A DNA stretch of 64,000 nucleotides from Mikania micrantha (GCA_009363875.1 CM018690.1:5692788-5756787), one strand, 5' to 3'; positions 44,858-57,615 are shown, numbered from the stretch's first letter. Program-made: numbers and translations. Notes: generated from the sequence alone by a model not told the origin.

Positions 44858-46736
44858 TTTTTTTCCTTGGTTTAGATGTGTTTTGCTTAATCAATTATTA
44901 AAACTTTTAACAAAGTAGCTCGTTTAAGTTGCAGATTGAAGTTGGTTTCAGAACCAAACTCGTTTGCCAAAACCAAAGGAGAAATTGGTTTGAGAGAAAA
45001 CTAGAACCGTATATAGGTTTCAAATTGGTCCCTTACCCTATCATTTTAAACTGGTTTCAAACCGGTCTAACCAAAACCAAATTGTTTTATATATTGAGCT
45101 TGTTCGTGTAAAAATATAGAAATAAAACTAGGTACAAGTAAGCTTAATTTCGAATGCGTTGATAGTAATTTCAATGGGTGATAGTTATTTAGAGTTTGAT
45201 TTGGTTTATTTATGTTTATCTAAATAGGCCTAAATATATAGTGATGGGATTAGTCAAGGTTATCATCTGTTATTAAGAATTTGAGGTTTAGGTTCGTGGG
45301 TGTATTAACATGGGACGATGGTTGTGGTTTATTATCCCAATTTCATAAAATCAATAAAATTGTCGATCATTGTTTTGATCAAACCGATTTCTTCTTCGAT
45401 CTATATTTTTCATCATTTTTATTTTTTTTTGTTTTGGTTAAATTATATGTTGGGAATAATCAATCTAAGGGAAGCTATACCAACAATTGTTAATATTAGA
45501 GGTTGATAAAGTTTATATCCATATTAAATGAAGTTGATGTATTTGGAAAACAAAGGTCTTAACAATCGATGGAAATGAGTGTAATAGAAACGATATCAGT
45601 AGCGTCTGTAGAAGATTATTTTGCAACCAAAAAATATTACATAGCGGTGGGTCGTCCTGTTAGTAGTTGATGGCACAGGAGCAGAGAAGTTCTTGTGTAC
45701 GTGTATTTTGACCATGGTTATACACTTTTTTGTTATTCACAAGTAAAAAAATGCCTTAAGGTGAGACGTTGGTACGAGTTTGTTAGATATTTTAGTGTAA
45801 TTAGATTAATTTTGTTGATCAATGTAAATCATAAAATTTATTAAACAAGTTGGGTGTGAGATGTGCGCTTGTTTAAGGTTTTATGATTCTATGAGGTTAC
45901 AAGGAAGCAACGTTTCCTTAGCGGTGGTCCGGGAGCAGCTCCCCCGAATAAAGCGGGGTCCAAGGGTTGGCAACCCATGACATGTACAAGGGAAAGAGCT
46001 TTTGGTGGCTGGTTGGAAAAAATATTCCAGCCTATGTTGATATATTGAAAAATCAACAAAAAAATTAATTTTACGAATTTTTACATAAAATTAGTTTTAT
46101 TACTTTAGTGGAAAATTTAGTAAAGTGAAACTTGAAAACTACATCCCTACAGTGACGGAGCTTGACCAAAAAATTAGGGGGACGAAATAATTTTTTTTTT
46201 CAGGGGGGCGAAATAAAGGTTTTTAAAAAATTTTACACTACGTATTGAGAAATATACACTACTACACGAAAAAACAGGGGGGACGAGTCTGAACAAAGAT
46301 TCGCCCCTGCATCCATGCAATATTTAAAATCACCGATGAATTCATACTAGTTCTTCGAATTAAATTAAATTTTATTTAATCAAATATTTGAATGAACCAC
46401 AAATAATTTGATTTGAAAAATATTAGTCATGATTTTCAATTCTTCTAAAGTAAAATTGACGTTCGTTTTTTTGTGATGTACTCTAGAGAGTTTAGACACA
46501 GACAACACGAACTATTAGGATCACGTACTAACTAATTCAAATGATATATGGAGGCTATTGAACCTACAACTGGGTTGTAGTGGATCTCAATAACCAAAGA
46601 TGGAAATTGCTTTCTTCATTGAAGAATTATCCATCCAGAATTCACTTTTCTTTACTCATGCAATATTTTCTACATCTCACATATAGACTCTTGAAATAGG
46701 TTTGCTATAAGCGTCACCCAAAGAATTATCCACCCT
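44858..46736. other. Intergenic with short unclassified repeats
   Basis: 44935-45090 has AAACTGGTTTC/AAACCGGT-type strings. 45915-45990 has a GC-rich stretch (GGAGCAGCTCCCCC, GCGGGGTCCAAGGG) similar to one at 49130-49190. 46152-46310 has CAGTGACGGAGCTTGACC and a GGGGGGCGAAATAA block, ending TTCGCCCCTGCATCC, which looks like a short non-autonomous transposon. No genes. Confidence 0.35.
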
Positions 46737-47564
46737 AAAAAGTCTAAAGAATTTTATTAACCATTAGATCATGAGATCAAATTTAAGAGGTAAAATTCAA
46801 AATTTTAGAAGAAAAATTGTTGCAATGTAATTTATATTGACCACTTTCCCCTCATATTTTTAAAGGTTCATAACTTTTACATACAAAAGTGTTTTTTTTA
46901 AATATATCATAAAAACGAGCATTTTTATCGTTAAAATGAGTATCGTGTTAATATAAAAATAAAATTATTTCAGTTTATTGTGTCTAAATTGTTCAGGATC
47001 ATTGTGTTATTCATACTTGTCATTGTGTTATCCTTACTTGATATTATGTATTCTACAACATCATTGTATCTTAAATTGTTCGAAAAACACAACATTAAAC
47101 ATGAAACACAATAGACACAATGCCCTATACAAAATACAAAATGACTTGTATAAAATTGTTCATACTCGTCATTGTGTCTTTTTTACATGTAATTGTTTTT
47201 TTTAAATTTACCGTGTTATTCATACTTATCATTGTGTTAAACTTGCTTGATATTTTGTATTTAGGAAAACATAGTATTATGTAGAAACACAAAGGAAACA
47301 ATGACTTATACAAAAGACACAATAAACTAAAAAAACAAAAAATTCTATAGCAACACTATACTAATTTTGAAGAAAAAAAATGTTCATTTTTATAGTTTTT
47401 TTATAAATAATTTCGTGTGTAAAAATTACGAACGTTTAAAAATGTGGGGAAACATGATAAAAAGTCAACAAAAGTACTCATTATTAAAATATCCTTCAAC
47501 AATTTGATTTAATTATAGCCCTTGATTAATGATTTAATTGCTAAAGATACCTCTTAGACTTTTT
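46737..47564. mobile_element. Mutator-like MITE with long inverted repeats
   Basis: The termini AAAAAGTCTAA and TTAGACTTTTT are inverted. The imperfect arms extend about 230 bp (e.g. AAAGGTTCATAACTTTTAC against GTAAAAATTACGAACG in reverse). The interior repeats CATTGTGT/ACACAATG octamers. No TSD is clear. Long TIRs without an ORF point to a non-autonomous Mutator-like or foldback element. Confidence 0.6.
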
Positions 47565-48040
47565 ATAATAAGAAGCTTATTTGATTTAACCTAACCTAAT
47601 GACATATTTGTAATTTAGATGATAATTGTTCGTCTAAGTTAAAAGCGGAAGAAACACAACTTTTCCTTTTTCGTATTATCGTATATATAATCTACATGAG
47701 TTTAATATAACTAGCTTGCTTTGTTTTGTTTGTTGCTATCTTAAATGTTATATGCATTTTTCAAAAAGAAGCTTGTGAAGTTAGATTGAGATAATTTAAA
47801 ACTTTAATTTGTGTTTAGAAAAGAGGAAACACATCATAACGTTTTTACTTTTTACTAGTGAAGTTATATATTAATGGTTCTGAAAATATGAGAGTGCATG
47901 CATAATATAACTTGTAAATCTGTTTACCCTTTTCAATAAACTTTTGTTCTTTTCAAGTTATATGTCATTTATATTATAACATATTACATACCTGCCGTTG
48001 AAAAACAAAATGCTACATACGTTTTCTCTTTTCAAAATGT
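47565..48040. other. Intergenic, nothing recognised
   Basis: AT-rich sequence with no open frame or element boundary that I can support. Confidence 0.4.
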
Positions 48041-48048
48041 GTCTTAGT

Positions 48049-48512
48049 CAATGTTTTAAAAACCGGTATTTTAGGTGTACCGGATTTTGCTAAAAAATGG
48101 TTCAACCGGTTGAACCGGGATGTACCGGATGGTTCAACCGGACACACTAATTAACCATAAAATTTCATAGAAATACAACTTATACTCAAATAAGTTTCCA
48201 AAAAGTATACAAATTCATTTCAAAACAATTCAAAAAGTACACAAATTCATCAAAAACAACCTAAAATTACTCAAATTCTAATAATTTTTTTAAAAATGAA
48301 AGTGCATAATAGGATTATGACATTGGTAAAACCGGAAATTTTGTGTTTTTTTAAACCGGAAATACCGGTTTTACCGGTAAAACCGGATTAAACCGGCGGC
48401 ACAACCAATCGAAGGAATCTGCATAATACCGGAGTGTTTCGTACCGGTTTAGTAACCGGCAACCGGTTGAACCGGTTAAACCGGCCGGTTCGAACCGGTT
48501 TTTAAAACATTG
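48049..48512. mobile_element. MITE with perfect 18-bp TIRs, TSD GTCTTAGT
   Basis: A 464-bp element starting CAATGTTTTAAAAACCGG and ending with its exact complement. GTCTTAGT is duplicated at 48041-48048 and 48513-48520. The interior is full of ACCGG/CCGGT motifs and has no ORF. The 8-bp TSD suggests hAT mobilisation, and identical TIRs suggest a fairly recent insertion. Confidence 0.85.
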
Positions 48513-48520
48513 GTCTTAGT

Positions 48521-49990
48521 ATTATTCAATAATTGATGATAAATGGTAAAAAAACCAGATGACGCGAGGCGTGCCTTGCCGTGTAGACATAACCATCTCA
48601 TTTTGTGTTGGAACGAGCAATCGACTTCCAAGAGACATAGACAAAAACTCAAAAGGATATGCATGCATTGACAAGATGATAAAAATAACACGAATATAAA
48701 TAAAACCTTAAAAAAATTACACATAATCACCTTCTTACAGAAAAAATAATGAACGTTTCAAAATCTAAAAATTACCAAATATTCAAATGTTAATAGTCGC
48801 CAAACTTTTATAAATATAACATTAACAAAAGAGAATCCTATAATTTCGACACTAAAAACCACAATGTAAAGCTAAAATAGTCATAGATGAAAAAATTAAG
48901 AAAAAGAAAAAGAAATTACACTTGGTCGAATCACATGTGGATCAATCGGTGATGGATCTAGGAAGTTTTTTCAGTTGTTTCACTATTTTTAGACGTTTCA
49001 ATTAGATAAAACATGATATAAAATCAAGTCAATAATATAAAAACAACAGTATATCACTAAAGAGTTTGGAGGTTAGGAGTGGACACGCTTTAAGATTTCT
49101 GAGCTCCGCACCAAGCAGGGATTAAGGGGTTGCGCCCCTTGCATGGTCCTCGGGGCAGCATCTCTGGCTGGGTCCAAGGGGTAGAGCCCGTGGTGATGGT
49201 CCCGCTATAAAATTTGCTAATTTATATGACCAGAATTAAATTGACCTATGGATTTAACCGTCAATAACTACATTTTCTCTTGGTGATATATCACAAAGAG
49301 GAAATCGAGAGAAGAACACACAAACATTTCATATCTGATCATAAAAATTCTTTGAATTAATTATCCTAAATCAAATTTCTTTGAATTTACTCTTAAAACT
49401 ATTAATGAATTTATGATACTTTTAAGCCTTTTGGAAAAAGATTTCCAGTTCAATCTTTAAATACGGTTGGTTCCCATGAACCTGTTCCCAAGACTATAGA
49501 TCCGCCATCCATGCCATGTCATTTTGAATAATGATGAAATTTGTGAATAATGACATGGCCAACATGTAAATTGTTTATACAGAAAATTCCAAGAGAAGTG
49601 CATAGCCATAATGCACAAAGTACACCGTAATGCCTTTTTCTTATGCCGAAAAGACAAATAATATAATGTCAAAAGATGAAAACCAATTATAAGGAAAAGA
49701 AGAAAACGATAAACTGATAGACATGTTCATGCATATCGTTGTTGGATGGAGGAGTTCGTTAGCTATAAATGCATATGGCAAAAGGAAGTGACATAGATAG
49801 TTTCTAATAAAACAATGCAAACATGGGCTAATAATGTGGATTCTAGAACCTTAAAGTTTAGATAATATATGATCCACAGGTTTTCTAAAACTTTAATTTA
49901 GGTGTTTAAATTTTAATTAGACGTTATAACAAATTTTGATTACGAACGTTCTTTTTTTCTTTTTTTTTTTTAATTATAATCATATCATGG
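48521..49990. other. Intergenic, nothing recognised beyond a GC-rich patch
   Basis: The frames at 48476 and 49457 show no family features. 49120-49200 (GGGGTTGCGCCCCTT, GGGTCCAAGGGG) is a GC-rich hairpin-forming patch shared with 45915-45990. Confidence 0.35.
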
Positions 49991-49998
49991 TTTTAACT

Positions 49999-50187
49999 AA
50001 GGCTGTCCAAAATGCTTGACGCTTGCTTGAAAAAATCTCGAAAAAAGATTGTTCGAATTTCGCTCGGTTTTAAACGAGCCGAGCGCGCCTGGTTTGGTTT
50101 CAAAAACGAGCCAAAGTAAGCTCGTTTGTCGCTCACTCGGATAGTCACTCATTTGGCTCTTTTGCTTTGGCTCGTTTAAATATAACT

Positions 50188-50227
<40 letters not shown>

Positions 50228-50656
50228 AAGTAATATTAATTTTTTTTATTAACACTAATATGATACAAATATTTGACGATAAATGATGATGTTGGTGTAT
50301 TCGAACTGATATAAAATGATGTTGAAAAACTATTCAAACTTTCAAACTTTTTTTTTTATGTTTTGGTACTATAATTATTTGTAATTTATGAACTTTATTT
50401 TTGTTTTGGATTTGAATACAACTAAACTTATTGATTTTTAATTATTATATTTGAAACTGATATAAATATTTTAAACTTGCATTAAATTTTCTTTTGAAAA
50501 CGAGCCAAACCGAGCCGCTCGGATTTAAAACGAGCCGAACAACGAGCACAACATTTGGATTGATTTTTCAAATCCTAACCAAGCCGAGCCGCTTGGTTAG
50601 TAAACGAGCTGAACACGAGCATACCCTAACTCGACTCGGCTCGTGAACATCCCTCG
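49999..50656. mobile_element. hAT-like non-autonomous element, TSD TTTTAACT
   Basis: The left end AAGGCTGTCCAAAATG and right end GAACATCCCTC are related inverted termini. TTTTAACT is at 49991-49998 and 50657-50664. The interior repeats CGAGCC/AACGAGC strings, like the element at 29009, and carries an AT run at 50194-50223. No ORF. Confidence 0.7.
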
Positions 50657-50664
50657 TTTTAACT

Positions 50665-51557
50665 CATTACTAGATGTCTCATTTTACATATGTTACTGTC
50701 GAAATTATTTATAGATATATTTACTCGAGAACCCTCTAAAATTAACACATATACACAAGCATTGACAAAGCCTTACCTAGGCCCAAGGGTGCCTGGGTCT
50801 ATTTTCCTGTTCAAAAGAATTCCTCCTACCTACAAAATACATTTTACAAACCCATGTACATAACTAAAGTTTTGTCTAGCACGTTGGAAACCTCACATTA
50901 AACATGATAAAAACACAGGAAGAAAGATGAATGCATGATCTTAACAAGCTAGGGCAAAGTATTTCAAATACTAAAACTCATATAGATAAAAGTTATTAGT
51001 CATTTGTAAAATTTTAAAGGGTAAAAATTTTAAGAAATAATACACCCTAAACTCATTTCATACAATGCTACCTAATTCAAAATCTGAAGAAAAAAAGGTT
51101 GAGACATATACCGCTATTCTGATATAATTATTTGATCACAATGGCGATGACAACATCATATATATCAAAACATAGACGAAAAACGGGCGCAATTACCTTT
51201 AATTCATACTAAAACACTAAATTGAACTCTGTCGCAAAAACAACCATCTTCCTTAGGAAACACAAAACTAAACATAAGCACGCAATGTTAAAAATTGTAG
51301 AGTCATGGCAAAAAAATATGAGCACAGTCGTAAAATCTTACATCGAAAAACATAGTCCCAATGTAAGTGTCCGATCTTAAAATCCTAAAATTAAAACATT
51401 AACAAAATCAAGTAAGAGGAATCTAATGTCATCTTTGAACAACTAATAAAATGAGAAAAAATAATTTGTGTTATTTAATAATAATAATTATTATAATATT
51501 ATAATATTATTTAATTATTATAACTATTATATAATTGTTAATATTTAATACTAATAC
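50665..51557. other. AT-rich intergenic
   Basis: No coding frame. An AT-only low-complexity tract lies at about 51470-51545 (TAATAATTATTATAATA) just before an LTR. Confidence 0.4.
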
Positions 51558-52088
51558 TGTGACAACTACTTTAAGAAGCCACGTCATCTTTGTTTGAAAT
51601 CCACGTTAAATGATCATCACGATTTGATAGTACGTGAGAAATCGTGAACGTGTGAGAAAACCATGCGAAAAACGGAGTTCCCGATTCTCCGGAATTGTAA
51701 AAATAAGAAAAATTCGAACGGAACTTTTCGCGGTTCGCCAAGGTGGTTTCGGGATCTCTTAGCGGTACATGATGAGTCCAAAATATCTAAATTTGGCATT
51801 ACGCGAAAATAGGTCGGTCAGATTGGATCAGATTGAAGAATCAATTTGCATGCAGAAAGTTTTCTATCTTTTTTCTCTCGAACATACTTACTTCCAAGAC
51901 GAACTAATCGACCCTTCAGCATCAAAACCTGGTTTTCAAGCTGTAGGATCATCACAATCAAGCTAGAGATCGTCTCTACAACACTTGATCCTTGTTTTTC
52001 ATCCGAAAATCCACTCAAACGGGTAACAATTCAACTTCTCCTACTAGTTTGATAATGTATGGATTAGATCTAGTTTTTGAACGTAATG
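51558..52088 (+). mobile_element. D-family LTR, 5' piece ('E')
   Basis: Starts TGTGACAACTAC. It parallels LTR D for about 530 bp (GAAATCCACGTT, GATAGT.CG.GAGAAAT, GGAGTTCC.GATT, CTAGTTTGATAATG). A degenerate TTAGCGGTAC motif sits where D has GCGGTACGC. It is cut at 52088 by LTR G; the rest should lie beyond that nest. The frames at 51617-52052 are not genes. Confidence 0.65.
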
Positions 52089-52559
52089 TGTGAGGCCCCG
52101 ATCCCCGGCGACCCCACAGAGTTGGTTTTCATCGTAACACATAGCTCTTAAACTAAAAACTTTCATAATCATGCAGCGGAAATGTAAACATAGTTTGATA
52201 AACAGAAATCGATAAATTGTCTGTATCAAAAACATATCAGATTGCCAAAACCACCGGATGCTCTATCTTGATGCCCGAGCTCCATGCCTTCTCTTAACAT
52301 AGCTTTAACCTGACATACATGCCAAATCAACTCAGCTTACGCTGGTGAGTTCTAGTTTTCATAAAACATTGTAAACCTTTTGTTAAGTTAAAACATGTTT
52401 AACATAAAACATCATTTCGTTCACATAATCCAAAACGTTGTCACATAAACATCCTAATCATCATCATCATACAACCACTGCTACCGAGCGTAACAGTGGG
52501 CTTATGCCGGCCAAGGCTCCATAACCGTTGATCTGACCCGCCGAAGCGTTCTGCAGATC

Positions 52560-52879
52560 CATACTTACCCAGTAACAGGTACTGGAGCAACCATACTTAC
52601 CCCATATGAATATGGGAGCAACGTCATACTTACCCCGTAACGAGTACGGGAGCAACTATACTTACCCAGTAACAAGTACCGGAGCAACCATACTTACCCC
52701 ATATGAATATGGAGCAACGTCATACTTACCCCGTAACGAGTACGGGAGCAACCATACTTACCCAGTAACAAGTACTGGAGCAACCATACTTACCCAGTAA
52801 CAAGTACTGGAGCAACCATACTTACCCAGTAACAAGTACTGGAGCAACCATACTTACCCCATATGAATATGGGAGCAAC
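52560..52879 (-). repeat. Ten-unit, 32-bp minisatellite of co-varying hairpins
   Basis: Units begin CATACTTACC and end GAGCAAC, starting at 52560, 52592, 52625, 52657, 52689, 52721, 52753, 52785, 52817 and 52849. Each centre is an inverted repeat of one of three types: CCAGTA/TACTGG, CCCGTA/TACGGG or CCCATAT/ATATGGG. Only the unit at 52657 has a mispair. Confidence 0.9.
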
Positions 52880-53399
52880 CATCATGACATGATACATTAG
52901 CAACATATCATCATTCAGCATAACATTGTAACATTATCCTAATAACATAGGATTTCTCATAACAGGCTATGCTAGTATCATATCATCATAACATCCTGGC
53001 ATCATACACATGTCATGTTAGCAGCACATCATCATATCATTTATCATGGCATCATAAACACATTATGCTAGCATATAATCATCATAGCATGTTATCATAC
53101 AATTCATCATCGTAACTTACTAACATGCATTCGTCATACTTAGCATACTTTCATGCATAAATCATGCAATCACATAAACATGCATACATAGTCATGGCAC
53201 ATCATCATTCGTTCATCAGCATCATAAGCACATAACATCATAAACATAACAATAAGCATGTATACCAGCCCAAAACATTAAACATAAAATAGGGCGTCTA
53301 GAACTCACCTGATAGTAGACTCTTGTTTCCTTAGCCGAACTCCTTAGCTAGGCCTTAAGAACCTACATCAGTACATCTTGTCATTACATATCATTCTTT

Positions 53400-53630
53400 A
53401 GTACTCGAAGACCAGGATACTCGAACCATCACTAGTACTCGAAATGCTAGTGTACTCGAGTTCTCATGAGTACTCGAATTCCCATGTGTATTCAAAACTA
53501 GTGTACACGAAACTAGGGTACTCGAAACAAATGCACTCGAATCAGTGTATTCGAACTAGTGTTCCCGAACCATACCTAGTTTCGAGTATTCCCCTTTGTG
53601 CATATTTTCGAGTACACATCTTTTATGCAT
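53400..53630 (-). repeat. TACTCGAA motif array in LTR G
   Basis: About twelve copies of (G)TACTCGAA or its complement, many with one change (TATTCGAA, CACTCGAA), at 10-25-bp spacing. More copies at 53977, 54017 and 54040. It resembles the CGAACC arrays in layout but with another word. Confidence 0.6.
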
Positions 53631-54160
53631 AACTTCATTACAGAAAACTATTCAATACTTGGGGAGCTAGTTACAGGTTCCTTAGGTTGTTATCAACACA
53701 CTGGAATATCAAAGTTCTGGACTTTATGCATAAAGGTGTGAGCTTTATGTATAAGTTCACTTTTGTCTAAAAATCCTAACTTTTTAGTTTAGATCATTAC
53801 TTGATGATAAATGGTCACTCCCGTGGATTCTCTTGCGTTTCCTCTTCCGTTTGGTCGATCAAATGCTCGATCTTTGAAGTTCTCGAAATCGCCCCCTGCG
53901 AGTTCTTGGGAGAGAATGCTGCCAGCCAAAGGTTAGCACGTTTCCCAAGGCCACCTTTTATAGGCACTGTACCCGTACTCGAACAAGGGAATTTTCGACT
54001 ACCGAGTTTCGAGAGCTAGTGTACTCGAAACCCCATTTCGAGTACACGATCTCGAGGCCTTGACTAGGTTATTTTTCGTCCATTTTACCCAACAAGCATA
54101 TTATCCGTTACGCATTCGCGAATTCAAATAACTTGTATTTAGAAAATTCAGGATGTTACA

Positions 54161-54172
54161 AGTCTCCCCTCC
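54161..54172 (-). other. Polypurine tract of element G
   Basis: GGAGGGGAGACT on the minus strand directly precedes the 3' LTR start TGTAACATC. Compare AAGGGGAGAC at 12680. Confidence 0.75.
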
Positions 54173-54204
54173 TTACAATAGGTTTCGTCCCGAAACCTGC
54201 CTCG

Positions 54205-56048
54205 TTACATATCGAACAAATGGGGATACAACCTCCTCATCTCTTCTTCCATTTCCCACGTAGCATCTGAACCCTTCCGATGCTTCCACCATACCTTGAC
54301 TTGCCGTACCGTTTTGTTCCGCAATTGCTTCTCCTTCGTATCCACGATCGCGATTGGTTCTTCAATGTAGTTCAGTCGGTCATGTACCTCAATGTCATCC
54401 AAAGGAACATGTGCCTGCTCGTCTTCCAGACACTTCCTAAGATGTGATACGTGGAAGGTAGGATGAATCCCGTTCAGCTCCTCTGGTAGGTCCAGTCGAT
54501 ACGCGACTTTCCCTACCCTTGCCTCTATCCGAAACGGTCCGATGTACCTTGGACTCAACTTGCCTCGCTTTCTGAATCGAATGATTCGCTTCTATGGTGA
54601 TACTTTCAGCAACACTCGATCGCCAACATCAAACTCGATCGGTCTCCGACGCTTGTCAGCGTAAGACTTTTGGCGATCTTGTGCAGCTTTCAGGTGTGCT
54701 TTTATCACCCGTAACTTTTCTGCCATATCAATTACTGCAGCTTTATTTCCCATCTCTTTCTGTGCAACTTCACCCCAACATACCGGGGTCCTACATCGCC
54801 TTCCGTACAACGCCTCATATGGGGGCATTCCGATACTAGAATGGTAGCTGTTATTATAAGAAAACTCCACCAATGGCAAGTGGTCATCCCAGCTCCCACC
54901 AAAATCGATAATGCATGCCCTAAGCGTATCCTCCAACGTTTGAATAGTCCTTTCAGACGGTCCATCCGTTTGGGGGTGGTAGGCGGTACTGATGTTTAGC
55001 CTCGTTCCCATAGCATCATGAAACTGCTTCCAGAATCTGGAAGTAAACCTCGTATCCCGATCTGACACAATGGAGACAGGAACTCCATGTCGAGTCACAA
55101 TCTCTTTCACGAACAACTCAGACAACCTTTCGGACGTATACGTTTCCCTGATAGGAAGAAAGTGTGCACTCTTTGTTAGTCGGTCCACAATCACCCAAAT
55201 GGTATCATGTCGTTTAGCTGTCCTCGGTAGCTTGGTGATGAAATCCATGGTGATGTGTTCCCATTTCCATTCCGGTACCTCAAGAGGTTGCACATATCCG
55301 TAGGGCTTCTGATGTTCAGCCTTCACTTGCGCACAAGTAAGGCACCTGTTCGCATACTGCATCACATTAAACTTCATGCTCGGCCACCAATAATCCTGTC
55401 GAAGATCTTGGTACATCTTCGTCGCACCGGGGTGCATTGAATAACGTGACTTGTGGGCTTCATCTAAAATTATCGCTCGAATGTCCCCATTTCTGGGCAC
55501 CCACATCCGACCGAATCATATCTTTATCCCATGGTCGTTGTCTTCCAAGTTCTTGACTTGTCCGAAGACACATTCAAAACCCACATTCTCTTCTTTTAGT
55601 CCTTCCTGTTGCGCCTGCTTGAGCTCGTTCAGAAAGTCTGGCGTTATTACCAAACTATACGATTTTATTCGTATGGCAGGATGATCAGTCTTGCGACTCA
55701 AAGCGTCTGCCACCACATTGGCCTTTCCTGGGTGATATAAAATATCATAATCATAATCCTTTAATAGCTCAAGCCATCGTCTCTGCCACATGTTCAAATC
55801 CTTTTGCTCGAAGAAATACTTCAAGCTCTTGTGGTCGGTATAGATGGTACTCTTTACTCCATACAGGTAATGCCTCCATATTTTCAATGCAAACACTACC
55901 GCAGCAAGTTCGAGATCATGAGTTGGGTAGTTAGCCTCATGAATCTTTAGCTGGCGCGAAGCATAAGCTATCACCCTTCCCCGTTGCATCAGTACGCATC
56001 CCAACCCTTGTCGTGATGCATCGGCATACACAACAAAATCCTCATTTC
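54205..56048 (-). pseudogene. Chromovirus pol: RNase H, integrase, chromodomain (two stops)
   Basis: Single minus-strand frame. It starts at the RNase H motif VVYADASRQGLG, where element F cuts off RT. RNase H continues (VIAYASRQLK, YTDHKSLKYFF, YHPGKANVVADALSRK). Integrase follows with its zinc region (HPGATKM...CLTCAQVKAEH) and DDE core (MDFITKLPR, SDRDTRFTSRFW, AYHPQTDGPSERT). The end is a chromodomain (IEEPIAIVDTKEKQLR, VKVWWKHR, TWEMEEEMRRLYP). In-frame stops fall near 55513 and 54589. The chromodomain targets integration to marked chromatin in this lineage. RT, protease and gag would lie on the far side of element F. Confidence 0.9.
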
Positions 56049-56475
56049 TGTGACAACTAGTACCTGACTGCCCGGCAAGTCCGTACGGTATGTGTACTTT
56101 CTACAGTAACTATGTGTACATATACGATTGTAAACAGTACTTGTATTAATAGGATTCTAAATACAAGAACAGTTGTACCTATTTTCGTGTAAACTTAAAT
56201 ACATTAAGTACAACGTACATTCGAAACATTAGTTGTGTTTATTAAGTGAAAACTTAATGACAGTTAACACAACAAATCATGAGAAACAACGGGATTCAAA
56301 CAGTTATCAGAAACAAATCGGTTGCGATCTGATATCCATAGATGACAGGAATCAGATGGCCGACATTTCAATGTGAAAACAAGGTGAAAACAGAATGTTT
56401 AGTTGAGTCCGACAGTGAGGAAACACAATTTAAACATAAATTGTAGTGTCGTTTCAGAATAACGAACTGACAGTG

Positions 56476-56619
56476 TGTTTGCGTGGGTGACGATTCACAC
56501 AAACATATCTGTGAGTTTAACGTTCTGAAATGACGACTGGAAAGTAGAAAACAAAAGTCGGAAAGCAAAACCATCGTCGTGTTCGTTCGAATGACGATTC
56601 GAACGAATACGCGCGATGG
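56476..56619 (+). promoter_or_regulatory. Paired U3 dyads around TGACGA (F LTR)
   Basis: At 56476-56505, TGTTTGCGTG pairs with CACACAAACA (one C-A mismatch) around GGTGACGATT. At 56582-56607, TTCGTTCGAA pairs perfectly with TTCGAACGAA around TGACGA, within an outer CCATCG (56571-56576) and CGATGG (56614-56619). Confidence 0.65.
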
Positions 56620-56829
56620 TGACGCGATTCGACAAAACGAAAACGAAATACGACGCGAAACGATATTAAAATTAATTAAATAAAATAATAAACATTTTTA
56701 CAATTTTGAAACTCATCAAATTAATTAAATTAACAACTTTATTTATTTATAATAAATTACGCGTAATTTTTCCGGTTACGCGACGAAAACGCGAACCGAA
56801 CAACCGAAACAAACCCGAACACCCCGGGG

Positions 56830-56837
56830 TATAAAAA
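56830..56837 (+). promoter_or_regulatory. Predicted LTR TATA box
   Basis: TATAAAAA after CACCCCGGGG, the same context as TATATAAA at 2290 in the solo LTR. Confidence 0.5.
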
Positions 56838-57235
56838 CAACAAATGAGGGTGTTTCTCCTCATTTTCCATCAGCCCATTCTCTCACTAAATGATATTCCC
56901 GAACCTTTCTTCTCTCTAAATTCGGAATACACCTCCAACCTCCATTAATGAACTTCAAAGCTCCATATCTCCTTCGTTTCTCAACGGTTTTGAGTGATTC
57001 TTTCGCCCACGCGTAGCCCTTGACATCCTCTACATAGAAGTACAAGGGATCTGAAGTTTTGCCCACCGAAATCAAAGGTATAATGCTGTGCACATCCACG
57101 AAATTAGGGTTTTCTATACTCTTGTTGTTCTAAATGAACACACAATTGGTCGACCCTCCTCCTAGTTGGAACCACATGATCACGAGCAACCACACTAGCC
57201 TAAACACGACTCTGGAAGCAAGAAAACAGCAGGTG

Positions 57236-57615
57236 AGGTTCGATAGGGATGATGAGCTTCTGTTCGTATGGCCGAACCCTTTGGCACCATAACCGCCGAA
57301 CCATCACAGCACCTACTACCACGAACCCATGAGCCATTACCGAACCTTGTTGTCTCACCCTACGAACCCTTGTTGTTCACGAACCAAATCTGACGAACCA
57401 TGTAGTACTGTGACGAACCTCCTGGTCATGAATCTTGAAATGCCACCGAACCCTGCTGATTCCCGAACCACCAACGAACTTTTGCTGTTTCACGAACCCA
57501 GGCATAGCTTTAGGAGCCGAACCATCAGGTGCGAAAACTCGTAAACATTTCCGAACCTTGGAGCCACGAACTAACTTCTGATGATGAACCTTGCATGGTT
57601 GTTGAAAGCCATATT
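57236..57615 (+). repeat. CGAACC motif array in LTR F
   Basis: About eighteen copies, mostly (A/C)CGAACC(C/T/A). Frames at 57329 and 57377 run through the array on both strands and are not genes. Confidence 0.6.

Larger units (their letters stand above)
52089..54160 (-). mobile_element. 3' LTR of minus-strand chromovirus 'G'
   Basis: On the minus strand it starts TGTAACATCCTGAAT (54160), right after a PPT, and ends CGGGGCCTCACA (52089); 2072 bp. It holds the hairpin minisatellite 52560-52879 and the TACTCGAA array 53400-53630. It has inserted into LTR E. The small frames inside it come from these repeats or chance. Confidence 0.8.

Noticed and set aside
45915..45990. GC-rich GGAGCAGCTCCCCC patch as a Helitron end or LINE piece
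   Set aside because: No CTRR terminus, tail or TSD; a similar patch at 49130 only shows it is some repeat.
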